A stretch of DNA of 12,345 nt from an uncultured Opitutia bacterium (GTDB lineage: Bacteria > Verrucomicrobiota > Verrucomicrobiia > Opitutales > UBA953). Below the pieces are notes generated by a model. The model ran no database searches, was not told where the DNA came from, and worked only from the letters and a program-made list of their open reading frames with translations. A program made the translations under genes and the position numbers. Below are positions 1 to 6,944 of this stretch, in pieces; positions within the stretch are counted from its first letter, which is position 1, and each line of letters starts with the position of its first letter. The stretch spans positions 1-12,345 of the forward strand of contig CAIKRN010000279.1 in assembly GCA_903829855.1 (NCBI GenBank), in the 5' to 3' direction.

Positions 1-1109
1 GCGTTCCAATAGACACAGGCGCTGTCGATTTGGGCCAGGAAAGACCGGGCCGCGGCTTCGTCCGCTGTGATAATCGCATCAGAGTGGTGGGAACCGTAGC
101 CTTCGATGTGGGCGACGGCCTCATCGAGGCCACTAACAATCTTTACGTTGAGAATCAGCCCGAGGTGTTCGGTGCGGAAATCTTGTTCGGTTGCCGCCTT
201 GGCGCCAGGCATGAACGTCCGGCTCTTTTCGCAGGCGCGGACTTCGGTTTTCTTCTCCGCCAGCGCTGCAGCCATGGCGGGGAGGAAACGGGCGGATACG
301 GCTTGATCGACGAGCAATGTCTCGAGGGCGTTGCACGCACTGGGGCGCTGGCACTTGGCGTTGAGCACGATGGCTTGGGCCATGGCGAGGTCAGCTTGCG
401 CGTGGACGTAGACATGGCAGATCCCGGCGTCATGTTTGATGACGGGCACTTTGGCGGAGTTGACGACCGCCTCGATGAGCCCGGGGCCGCCGCGCGGGAC
501 GATGATGTCGACGATGCCACGAAGGGAACCCAGTGCGGGCACGGCTTCGCGATCCGTGAAGGGCAGGAGCGTGACGGCTTCGGCAGGAAGGCCGGCGACG
601 CGTAGGCCAGTCGCGAAGGATTTCGCGAGGGCGAGATTAGTGTGGATGGCTTCACTGCCGCCGCGGAGTACGCAACCGTTGCCGGACTTAAGGCAAAGGG
701 CCGCGGCGTCGACGGTGACGTTGGGGCGTGATTCGAAGATGATCGCGACGAGGCCGATGGGCACTCGGCGGCGGATGATGCGGAGGCCGTTGGGCCGGGT
801 CCAGTCCTCGGTGATTTCGCCGACGGGGTCGGGGAGTTTGGCCACCGATTCGCAGGCTACGGCGATATCCTCAAGGCGGGCATGGTCGAGGCGGAGGCGG
901 TCGGTCATCGCCTCGGTGAGGCCCTTGGCTTTGGCCACCGCGAGGTCTTTACCGTTAGCATCAAGGATGAGGGCCTCGTCGGTACGCAGGGCCTGAGCGG
1001 CTGCGCGCAAGGCACGGTCACGGGTTTCGGTCGAGGCGAGGGCAAGTGCGCGCGAGGCCTTCTTGGCGGCTCGGGCGATTTCCGTCACGCGCTGGAGCAG
1101 ATCGCTCAT
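1..1109 (-). CDS. proA: Gamma-glutamyl phosphate reductase (glutamate-5-semialdehyde dehydrogenase), 3' end cut off by window edge
   Basis: This cytosolic enzyme carries out the second step of proline synthesis, the NADPH-dependent reduction of glutamyl-5-phosphate to glutamate-5-semialdehyde. I translated the frame from the ATG at 1109; it stays open to the left edge, giving 369 codons. The family is about 415-425 residues, so roughly the last 50 are missing. Visible landmarks are an N-terminal helix starting MSDLLQRVTEIARAAKKAS, the family motif FESRPNV in the first half, and PSACNALETLLV with the catalytic cysteine at residue 259. Near the edge, HHSDAIITADE and IDSACVYWN correspond to the usual late motif before the ASTRF box. 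The start overlaps the proB stop as ATGA, which argues for translational coupling and fixes the start. The call is near certain; only the C-terminus is unseen. Confidence 0.97.
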   Translation of the reverse strand, partial: MSDLLQRVTEIARAAKKASRALALASTETRDRALRAAAQALRTDEALILDANGKDLAVAKAKGLTEAMTDRLRLDHARLEDIAVACESVAKLPDPVGEITEDWTRPNGLRIIRRRVPIGLVAIIFESRPNVTVDAAALCLKSGNGCVLRGGSEAIHTNLALAKSFATGLRVAGLPAEAVTLLPFTDREAVPALGSLRGIVDIIVPRGGPGLIEAVVNSAKVPVIKHDAGICHVYVHAQADLAMAQAIVLNAKCQRPSACNALETLLVDQAVSARFLPAMAAALAEKKTEVRACEKSRTFMPGAKAATEQDFRTEHLGLILNVKIVSGLDEAVAHIEGYGSHHSDAIITADEAAARSFLAQIDSACVYWN

Positions 1110-1876
1110 TTCTTCTGCAAGGAGAAGCGGGTGCCGAGCTTCTTGCCGGCCGCGAGTTCGATGAGCACGTTCGGGTGGCGGCCGCTGGCGATGATGGTAT
1201 CGACCCCGCCTTCGGCGGCGATCTCGGCCGCGAGCAGCTTCGTGACCATGCCGCCGACATTGCGCTCGGAGCCCGCGCCGCCAGCGAGGGCGCGCACGGA
1301 GTCGTCAAGCTTGCGCACGGAGGGAATCAGGTCGCCCGTGCCGTCGGACTTCGTCATCAGGCCTTGGATGCCGGAAAGAATGATCAGCAGGTCGGCGCCG
1401 ACGAGGGCGGCGACGTGCGCGGAGAGGCGATCGTTGTCGCCCACTTTAATTTCTTCATCGGCGATGGCATCGTTCTCGTTGATGATCGGGATGAAGCGCT
1501 TGCGAGCGAGGAGGAGGTCGAGTGTCGCTCGGGCGTTGCGGGTGCAGGCGCGGCTATCGAGGTCCCAGTAGGTCAGGAGCATCTGGGAGCCGAGCAGCTT
1601 ATGACGGCGGAGGTGTTTGCCGTACTCGGACATTAGTTCGGGTTGGCCGACCGTCGCGCAGGCTTGGAGTTCGCGGGCTTCTTTAGGGCGCTTGTCGAGG
1701 CCCATGGCGGTCATGCCGGCGGCGACAGCACCCGAGGTGACAACGACGACCTGGATGCCACGCTTGTTGAGGGCGGCGACCTGATCGACGATGCGGCCAA
1801 TCTGGACGCGGTCGACCTTGCCGTCCTTGCGGGTGAGTAGACCGGAACCGAGTTTGATGACCCAACGTTTTGCCAT
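1106..1876 (-). CDS. proB: Glutamate 5-kinase, short form without PUA domain
   Basis: It phosphorylates glutamate with ATP to make gamma-glutamyl phosphate, the first committed step of proline synthesis, which is handed to ProA. The 256 residues form one amino-acid-kinase domain: VIKLGSGLLT at 6-15 with the phosphate-binding lysine K8, VVVVTSGAVAAG at 43-54, NENDAIA at 133-139 (substrate/Mg site), VGDNDRLSAHVAALVGADLL at 145-164, and GGMVTKL at 208-214. The protein ends at GTRFSLQKK, just where the kinase domain closes. E. coli ProB has 367 residues with a C-terminal PUA domain, which is absent here. Short forms of this kind occur naturally in other bacteria, so this is not a truncation. There is no clear Shine-Dalgarno before the ATG. 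The stop overlaps proA by ATGA, and ruvB ends 48 bases upstream. Confidence 0.96.
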   Translation of the reverse strand: MAKRWVIKLGSGLLTRKDGKVDRVQIGRIVDQVAALNKRGIQVVVVTSGAVAAGMTAMGLDKRPKEARELQACATVGQPELMSEYGKHLRRHKLLGSQMLLTYWDLDSRACTRNARATLDLLLARKRFIPIINENDAIADEEIKVGDNDRLSAHVAALVGADLLIILSGIQGLMTKSDGTGDLIPSVRKLDDSVRALAGGAGSERNVGGMVTKLLAAEIAAEGGVDTIIASGRHPNVLIELAAGKKLGTRFSLQKK

Positions 1877-1924
1877 GGCTTTAAGGTGCAGACCTTAGCC
1901 GATGGAATTCGTCGATGTCCAGCG

Positions 1925-2971
1925 TCAGAGTGACCCGCCCGCCGGGGAGGGAGGCGTCAAGCCGACGGCCAGCCAGCCCTTGGGGGCTAAAACGCGGCCC
2001 TGCGGGGTGCGCAGCACATAGCCTTCTTGGACGAGGAACGGCTCGTGGACTTCCTCGAGCGTGTGGGCGTCTTCGCCGATTGCGGCGCCGATGCTATTGA
2101 GACCGACCGGGCCGCCGTTATGTTTCTCGGCCATGGCACGGAGAAAGCGGTGGTCCATTTCATCGAGGCCGTGGCGATCGATTTCGAGGAGTTCGAGGGC
2201 GGCGGCGGTCACGGCGGCGTTGGCTTTTCCGCCCGCACGTTCGAGCGCGTAGTCGCGGGTGAAGCGTAGGAGATTGTTAACGATGCGCGGGGTGCCGCGG
2301 GCACGACGCGCGATTTCATCGGAGCCGCCTTGGTCGATATCCAGCTGCAGTAACTCCGCATTACGGCGCACGATACTCAGGAGTTGTTCGCGGGTGTAAT
2401 AGTCGAGGCGAGTCTGCAGGGTGAAGCGACTGCGCAGTGGAGCGGTGAGTAGGCCGGTGCGCGTGGTCGCGCCGACGAGCGTGAACTTCGGGAGATCGAG
2501 GCGCACGGAGCGGGCGTTGGGTCCTTGGTCGATCATGATATCGATGCGGAAGTCCTCCATTGCGGAGTAGAGAAATTCTTCGACCGTCTTGGGGATGCGA
2601 TGAATCTCGTCGATGAAGAGCAACTCGCCTTCTTGCAGGCTGGTGAGCAAGCCCGCGAGGTCCGACGCTTTTTCGACGACTGGTCCGGAGGTGACGCGAA
2701 TCGGGCGACCCATCTCTTCGGCGAGGATCATCGCGAGGGTGGTCTTCCCTAGTCCGGGTGGGCCGTGCAGCAGGATGTGGTCGAGCGTACGGCCTTCGCG
2801 CCGAGCGGCGCCAATCATCACGCGCAGGCGTTCGACCGTGCGGGCTTGGCCGACGAAATCATCGAGCTTCGGCGGGCGCAGGGAGGCATCGAGCGAACGA
2901 TTGGAACGCGACAAGCCTTCCTTCCCGACGGGAAGAGCGGGCTCATCGGGGGAATCCTTAGCACGGGCCAT
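1925..2971 (-). CDS. ruvB: Holliday junction branch migration ATPase RuvB
   Basis: RuvB is the hexameric AAA+ motor that, with RuvA, drives branch migration of Holliday junctions in recombination repair. I chose the ATG at 2971 (MARAKDSP), which gives 348 residues, close to the usual 330-350. A longer open frame to 3142 would overlap the end of murA and adds no recognisable sequence. Seen in order: Walker A GPPGLGKTT at 70-78 (K76), Walker B DEIH at 121-124, sensor 1 GATTRTG near 167-173, arginine finger R182 in LRSRF, sensor 2 RRARGTPRI, then the winged-helix domain ending in VLRTPQGRVLAPKGW. Most RuvB proteins I recall read RTPRGR there, so the Q is a small oddity. ruvA and ruvC are not in the window. 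The gene starts 37 bases after the murA stop and is probably cotranscribed with murA, proB and proA. Confidence 0.97.
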   Translation of the reverse strand: MARAKDSPDEPALPVGKEGLSRSNRSLDASLRPPKLDDFVGQARTVERLRVMIGAARREGRTLDHILLHGPPGLGKTTLAMILAEEMGRPIRVTSGPVVEKASDLAGLLTSLQEGELLFIDEIHRIPKTVEEFLYSAMEDFRIDIMIDQGPNARSVRLDLPKFTLVGATTRTGLLTAPLRSRFTLQTRLDYYTREQLLSIVRRNAELLQLDIDQGGSDEIARRARGTPRIVNNLLRFTRDYALERAGGKANAAVTAAALELLEIDRHGLDEMDHRFLRAMAEKHNGGPVGLNSIGAAIGEDAHTLEEVHEPFLVQEGYVLRTPQGRVLAPKGWLAVGLTPPSPAGGSL

Positions 2972-3008
2972 GGGCGCAAGGTGCGGAGTCGCGGCGGATT
3001 GGCAACCC

Positions 3009-4301
3009 TCAGTCCTCGGCGAAGCCCTTGGGCAGTTCGGAGGCGGGGAGGCGTTCAATATCGGCACCGAGGCCACGCAGCCGTTCTTCGAAGCGTTCGT
3101 AGCCGCGATCGAGATGGTAGAGCCGTTGGACCCAAGTTTCACCTTTGGCGATGAGGGCGGCGAGGATGAGGGCCGCGGAGGCGCGCAGGTCGGAGGCCAT
3201 TACGGGCGCGCCGGAAAGAGGTCGATCGCCGTAGATGGCTGCGGTGGGACCGTCGATGGCGATTTCCGCCCCCATGCGTTGGAGTTCGGCCGCATGCATG
3301 AAGCGAGCGGGGTAGATTTTTTCCGTTACCGTGCTTCGGCCGTCGACCAGGAGTTGTAGGGCCATGAATTGGGCCTGCAGGTCGGTGGGGAAGCCGGGGT
3401 AGGGTTCGGTGACGATGGCGACCGCGTGCGTTGGCCGGCCGAAGGCGCGAATGAAGTCGGGTCCGGTTTCCACGCTGACGCCTGCTTCGCGCAGCTTGTC
3501 GAGGAATGCCGTAAGGTGGGCGGGGTTGCAGTGCGTGACGGTGACGTCGCCGCCAGTGATGGCGCCAGCGACTAGATACGTGCCTGCTTCAATGCGGTCA
3601 GCGATGACCGTGTGGTCACAGCCGTGAAGGGTTGTGACGCCTTCAACTTCAATGACATTGGTGCCGTGGCCGCGGATTAGCGCGCCCATCTTGATGAGCA
3701 TCTCGCAGAGATCGACGACCTCAGGTTCGCGGGCTGCGCACTCGATGCGGGTGATGCCTGGGGTGAGTGTTGCCGCCATCACGATGTTGGCAGTGCCTAA
3801 GACCGTGCTGCCCATCGGACCGCCCATGAAGACCGTATCGCCGCGTGCTCGGCTGGCGTCGACTTGCACGAGGCCGGCTTCTACGTTCACGACGCAGCCC
3901 ATCGCCTCGAGGCCCTTTAGGTGGAGATCGATGGGGCGCGGGCCGATGACGCAGCCGCCGGGAATGGCCATCTCCGCATGGCGGAGGCGACCGATGAGTG
4001 AGCCGAGCAGGCAGACGGAAGCGCGCATCTTGCGCACCAGGTCGTAGGGAGTGCGGTGCGTAATCGTGGACGCACAAATAGTCCACACGCCGGGCTCGGG
4101 GTTGGTGACGATGGCACCTTGGTGACCAAGGATCTCGGCCATGTAGCGGACGTCGCTGAGGTCGGGGACGTTGCGCAACGTCACCGTCTCGCCCGTGAGG
4201 AGCGAAGCGGCGAGAAGCGGCAGGGAGGCGTTCTTGGAGCCTGCGGCCCGGAGGGAGCCGCGCAGCACGTGACCACCTCGGATGCGTGCGACCTGGAGCA
4301 T
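3009..4301 (-). CDS. murA: UDP-N-acetylglucosamine 1-carboxyvinyltransferase MurA
   Basis: MurA transfers enolpyruvate from phosphoenolpyruvate to UDP-GlcNAc, the first committed step of peptidoglycan precursor synthesis in the cytosol. From the ATG at 4301 the protein has 430 residues (family about 420). Active-site residues are all present: K23-N24 in AGSKNASLPLLAASLL, C117 in PGGCVIG (the fosfomycin-targeted cysteine, so fosfomycin resistance through the usual Cys-to-Asp change is not expected), D307 in FPTDLQAQFMAL, and R399 in DRGYERFEERL. The frame is open further upstream to a TTG at 4343 directly after the preceding gene's stop. That extension would encode the terminator hairpin and does not look like MurA, so 4301 is preferred. 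No Shine-Dalgarno is visible between the hairpin and the ATG. ruvB follows after 37 bases. Confidence 0.97.
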   Translation of the reverse strand: MLQVARIRGGHVLRGSLRAAGSKNASLPLLAASLLTGETVTLRNVPDLSDVRYMAEILGHQGAIVTNPEPGVWTICASTITHRTPYDLVRKMRASVCLLGSLIGRLRHAEMAIPGGCVIGPRPIDLHLKGLEAMGCVVNVEAGLVQVDASRARGDTVFMGGPMGSTVLGTANIVMAATLTPGITRIECAAREPEVVDLCEMLIKMGALIRGHGTNVIEVEGVTTLHGCDHTVIADRIEAGTYLVAGAITGGDVTVTHCNPAHLTAFLDKLREAGVSVETGPDFIRAFGRPTHAVAIVTEPYPGFPTDLQAQFMALQLLVDGRSTVTEKIYPARFMHAAELQRMGAEIAIDGPTAAIYGDRPLSGAPVMASDLRASAALILAALIAKGETWVQRLYHLDRGYERFEERLRGLGADIERLPASELPKGFAED

Positions 4302-4310
4302 CGTGTAAAA

Positions 4311-4336
4311 GAGCGGGGGCGCCGTTTGGCGCCCCC
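4311..4336 (-). terminator. Intrinsic terminator of the RGG-protein gene, lying on the murA leader
   Basis: On the minus strand a perfect 9-bp stem (GGGGGCGCC, loop AAAC, GGCGCCCCC; 4336 to 4315) begins 7 bases after the TGA of the upstream gene and is followed by GCTCTTTTA. The stem is very GC-rich with a four-base loop and a short, interrupted U-tract, so it fits a rho-independent terminator of moderate strength. The 3' arm ends only 13 bases before the murA ATG, leaving no room for a separate murA promoter or a normal ribosome-binding site. It may therefore act partly as an attenuator or allow read-through. Confidence 0.8.
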
Positions 4337-4343
4337 GGTTCAA

Positions 4344-5312
4344 TCAGCCTTCGCGCGGACCGTTGCGAGGGCCACGGTCGCCGCGGAAATCTCCGCGACC
4401 TCCACGTGAGCCGCCACGATCACCACCGCGAGATCCGTCGCGGGAGCCGCCACGGAAGTCACCGCGACCGCGACCACCGCGACCGCCGCGGTCAGGGCGT
4501 TCGCCACGATGTTCGCCGCGGGGGGCCTGGGTGCGTTCGGTAGGAACAAAGACGGCCTTGGTGGGAATACCAAAGAGCGTGGCGAGTTTGCGCTTCAGCG
4601 AAGCCCAGAAGCCGATGGGTGCCTGGACGGGGATGACGACGGGCTCGATCTGGATGCGCGGGCGATCTTCGCGACGAGGGCGATCTTCGCGACGAGGGCC
4701 ACGGTCGCCTTCCGGGCGAGGGCCGCGATCACCTTCGGCGCGAGGGCCGCGATCACCTTCGGCGCGGGGCTCGCGACGAGGACCACGTTCGCCTTCAGCG
4801 CGCGGTTCACGACGAGGACGGTCGCCCTGCGGGATACCGGGCTGACGGCCTTCTTCGGCGACGAAGCCTTCGGGGCGGGGTTCGCGCGGTTCGCGACGAG
4901 GACCACGTTCGCCTTCGGCGCGCGGTTCACGACGTTCACGCGGTTCGCGCTGCTCGCGCTGTTCCGGGGCGTTCTGCTTGGCGAGGGAACCGGTGAGGTT
5001 CTCGGTCAGCTGAGACGGGTCTTCGACGACGCCGATGGAGGGGCGGGCAGTCTGACCATTGGCGGCCGAGGGAGCGGCGCCACGGGGCGTACCACGACGA
5101 CCGAATTGCTTCGGCGTGGTGATGGTTCCGGGTTTCGCGGCGGGTTCACTGGAAGCACCGATCACTGACAGCGGGGGGAGTTCCGCGTGGGCGGACTCCA
5201 GCTTAGCTTCGGCAATACGGGGTGCGGGGGTGCGGACTTCATTGGCGCCTGCGTCCGCGGCGGGCTGTTGGGCGGAGACTGGCTCCTGGCCCTGGGTTTG
5301 TTCTTGGCTCAT
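4344..5312 (-). CDS. Low-complexity Arg/Glu/Pro-repeat protein with C-terminal RGG-box tail; putative RNA-binding protein
   Basis: I do not recognise this 322-residue protein as a named family. Residues 1 to about 110 are Ala/Pro/Gln/Glu-rich. About 115-218 are charged repeats built on REPRAEGERGP, RAEGDRGP and PRREDR. Residues 219-257 are different: after IQIEPVVIPV comes an amphipathic stretch, GFWASLKRKLATLFG, then IPTKAVFVP. The tail from about 262 is RGG-type, with many RGG, RGD and SRGG units. RGG boxes bind RNA in known proteins, so RNA binding, possibly with condensate formation, is inferred. There is no signal peptide or obvious membrane segment. The repeats keep several other frames open, including long ones on the plus strand. 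I chose this frame because it has an ATG, a non-repetitive N-terminus and a terminator just after its stop. Neighbours are rny upstream and murA downstream. Its strong charge bias would make homology searches misleading. Confidence 0.8.
   Translation of the reverse strand: MSQEQTQGQEPVSAQQPAADAGANEVRTPAPRIAEAKLESAHAELPPLSVIGASSEPAAKPGTITTPKQFGRRGTPRGAAPSAANGQTARPSIGVVEDPSQLTENLTGSLAKQNAPEQREQREPRERREPRAEGERGPRREPREPRPEGFVAEEGRQPGIPQGDRPRREPRAEGERGPRREPRAEGDRGPRAEGDRGPRPEGDRGPRREDRPRREDRPRIQIEPVVIPVQAPIGFWASLKRKLATLFGIPTKAVFVPTERTQAPRGEHRGERPDRGGRGGRGRGDFRGGSRDGSRGGDRGGSRGGRGDFRGDRGPRNGPREG
4661..4764 (-). repeat. In-frame tandem repeats (18-bp and 24-bp units) in the RGG-protein gene
   Basis: Two identical 18-base units lie at 4661-4678 and 4679-4696; they encode the repeated PRREDR. 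They run into a 24-base array: a diverged unit at 4693-4716, then two identical units at 4717-4740 and 4741-4764, encoding the RAEGDRGP/RPEGDRGP octads. All units are multiples of three, so copy-number change would keep the frame. This is a protein-coding minisatellite-like array. Confidence 0.85.
4771..4934 (-). repeat. Pair of 44-bp direct repeats 120 bp apart
   Basis: Positions 4771-4814 and 4891-4934 match over 44 bases with one difference (A at 4797, G at 4917). The offset is exactly 120 bases, or 40 codons. Both copies encode the same RREPRAEGERGPRREPR-type segment. Recombination between them would delete 40 codons in frame. Confidence 0.85.
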
Positions 5313-5507
5313 GTTTCTTGTGTTAGGGCGGCCTTCGTTGTGGCCGACCGGATGATGCGGGCTGCTCCGTTGTGGGGCGGCGTCGCGGTTTGTCGGACCC
5401 TTGGTGACGGAGGACGAACCTCCTTGGGGTGCCGAAAGGCGCCGGGAGTGACTCCCGGAAAGAATGTGAATAAATAGACCCCCCTAGGTTAACAACAAGA
5501 AACTCCC
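5313..5507. other. Intergenic spacer with three adjacent potential hairpins and an AT-rich patch
   Basis: This 195-base gap between the rny stop and the start of the RGG-protein gene has no convincing reading frame. It carries inverted repeats GGAGG/CCTCC (5409-5413 and 5419-5423), GGTGCC-GAAA-GGCGCC (5428-5443) and CCGGGAG-TGA-CTCCCGG (5442-5458). An AT-rich patch at about 5462-5500 could hold the promoter of the RGG-protein gene, leaving a long structured 5' leader. None of the hairpins has a good U-tract in the rny direction, so no rny terminator is clear. I could not match it to a known riboswitch. Confidence 0.5.
5471..5498 (-). promoter_or_regulatory. Weak candidate sigma70-type promoter for the RGG-protein gene
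   Basis: On the minus strand TTGTTG (5498-5493) is followed after 16 bases by TATTTA (5476-5471), in the most AT-rich stretch of the spacer. Both boxes are imperfect matches. If real, the transcript would have a leader of roughly 150 bases before the ATG at 5312. Confidence 0.25.
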
Positions 5508-6944
5508 TTAGCGGGCCTCTTCTGTGAACCTTTGTTCACGAATCAGCACGATTTTGACGGTTCCTTGATAGGAAAGGGTCTCTTCCACCTTAAGTCGGAT
5601 GCGCCGGGCCAGTTCCGTGGCCTCAAAGTCATCCACCTTGCCTGGGTCGACGATGACCCGGAGTTCTCGGCCGGACTGGAAGGCGTAGGCCTCCCGGACG
5701 CCTTCAAAGGTGAGGGCGACTTCTTCCAGGCGGCGGACGCGCTGGGCGTAGCTCTCGAGGGTCGAGGAGCGGGCCCCGGGACGGGAGCCTGATGCGGCAT
5801 CGGCGATCATCACCAGAGGGGCGTAGAGACTTTCGGCTTCGACTTCGCGGTGGTGGCCGGCGACGGCGTTGACGACGCGCAAATCTTCTCCCAGTCGGCG
5901 CAGGAGGGCGGCCCCGGCGAGGGCGTGGCTACTACCGGCTTCGGCTTCGATGGCCTTACCTAAGTCATGCAGCAGGCCCGCGCGCTTGGCGGGAATGGGA
6001 TCGATGCCGATCTCGGCGGCGAGCATCGCGCAGAGCTGTGCAACCTCGATGGAATGGGCGAGCGTGTTCTGGTTGGCAGAGAGACGGAAGTGGAGACGGC
6101 CAAGCAGCTCTTCGACGGAGGCATCCATCGGCGGCAGTCCGAGGTCACGGACGGCTTCCCGGCCGAGGCGACGGGCGTGCTTGACAACTTCTTCGCCGGC
6201 GGAGCGCACGGAGTCTTCGATGAGTCCGGGCGAGATCCGTCCGTCTTTCACGATGCGTTCAAGGGCGATGCGCGCGATTTCGCGCCGAACTGGGTCGAAG
6301 CAAGAAACAATAGCTAAACCAGGGGTTTCGTCGATGAGGAGCGTGGCCCCTGTGCTCTGTTCGAAGGTGCGGATGTTGCGACCTTCCCGGCCAATGAGAC
6401 GTCCCTTCATGTCCTCATTAGGGAGCGAGACCGAGATCGCCGTGGCGTCTTGGGTCGTCGTCGTCGTGAGGCGTTGCATCGCCGAGAGAAGTTTGCGGCG
6501 CGCTTCGTCGTCGATGTCTTGCTCGACTTGGTCAAGCAGGCCCCGGCGGAGGTGTTGAGCCTCTTCGCCGTATTCGGCGCGCATCTTTTCGAGGAGAAGT
6601 TGGCGGGCTTCGTCCGGGGAAATCTTGCTGAGGCGTTGGAGTTCGCGCTGCAGGAACTCCCTTTGCCGTTCGTTGTCCTTGCGCATCTCATCGGCCGTGC
6701 GGGCCTCCTCCTCGGCGGCGGCTTTCAATCCGGCGGCCTCGCGTTTTTCGGCTTCGGCTTTGGAGTGAAGTTCAGCGGCTTCGACGGTGGCTTCGCGGCG
6801 GGCAAAATCAACCTCGGTGCGGAGGCGGGCATCGCGGATTGAGCCGAGGGTGTTTTCCCGCCACTTGGCGACGGCATAGGCCACGATGGCTCCAGAGGAG
6901 AACGCCACGGCGGCGAGGATGCTTTGGTCGGCTGCCACAGGCAT
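5508..6944 (-). CDS. rny: Ribonuclease Y (membrane-anchored endoribonuclease, KH and HD domains)
   Basis: RNase Y is a membrane-attached endoribonuclease that starts bulk mRNA decay and processes RNAs. I chose the ATG at 6944 (MPVAADQ), giving 478 residues; known enzymes are about 510-520. The start puts a hydrophobic anchor, ILAAVAFSSGAIVAYAVA, at about residues 9-26, as the family requires. Longer open frame to 7112 would overlap rodA on the other strand and adds no anchor. After the anchor come a long charged coiled coil (about 30-150), a KH domain with the GxxG motif at 185-188 in GRLIGREGRN, and an HD domain with H297 (HSIEVAQL) and H326-D327 (LLHDLGKA). The C-terminal region ends in TVKIVLIREQRFTEEAR. 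It is divergent from rodA and lies upstream of the RGG-protein gene on the same strand. Confidence 0.96.
   Translation of the reverse strand: MPVAADQSILAAVAFSSGAIVAYAVAKWRENTLGSIRDARLRTEVDFARREATVEAAELHSKAEAEKREAAGLKAAAEEEARTADEMRKDNERQREFLQRELQRLSKISPDEARQLLLEKMRAEYGEEAQHLRRGLLDQVEQDIDDEARRKLLSAMQRLTTTTTQDATAISVSLPNEDMKGRLIGREGRNIRTFEQSTGATLLIDETPGLAIVSCFDPVRREIARIALERIVKDGRISPGLIEDSVRSAGEEVVKHARRLGREAVRDLGLPPMDASVEELLGRLHFRLSANQNTLAHSIEVAQLCAMLAAEIGIDPIPAKRAGLLHDLGKAIEAEAGSSHALAGAALLRRLGEDLRVVNAVAGHHREVEAESLYAPLVMIADAASGSRPGARSSTLESYAQRVRRLEEVALTFEGVREAYAFQSGRELRVIVDPGKVDDFEATELARRIRLKVEETLSYQGTVKIVLIREQRFTEEAR

Noticed and set aside
2972..3142. N-terminal extension of RuvB upstream of 2971
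   Set aside because: It would overlap the murA 3' end, has no RuvB similarity, and the 348-residue form already has the normal family length.
4661..4934. CRISPR-like reading of the regularly spaced repeats
   Set aside because: Repeats are contiguous or of mixed size, code in frame and have no unique spacers of even length.
4363..5168. Long plus-strand open frames, including a Pro/Arg/Ser-rich one, opposite the RGG-protein gene
   Set aside because: They arise because the repeats are multiples of three and GC-rich, which keeps other frames open. They have no terminator, natural start context or non-repetitive domain, unlike the minus-strand frame.
5405..5460. Known riboswitch in the rny/RGG-protein spacer
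   Set aside because: I compared it by memory with common classes (TPP, cobalamin, SAM, glycine, c-di-GMP, fluoride) and found no diagnostic conserved core.
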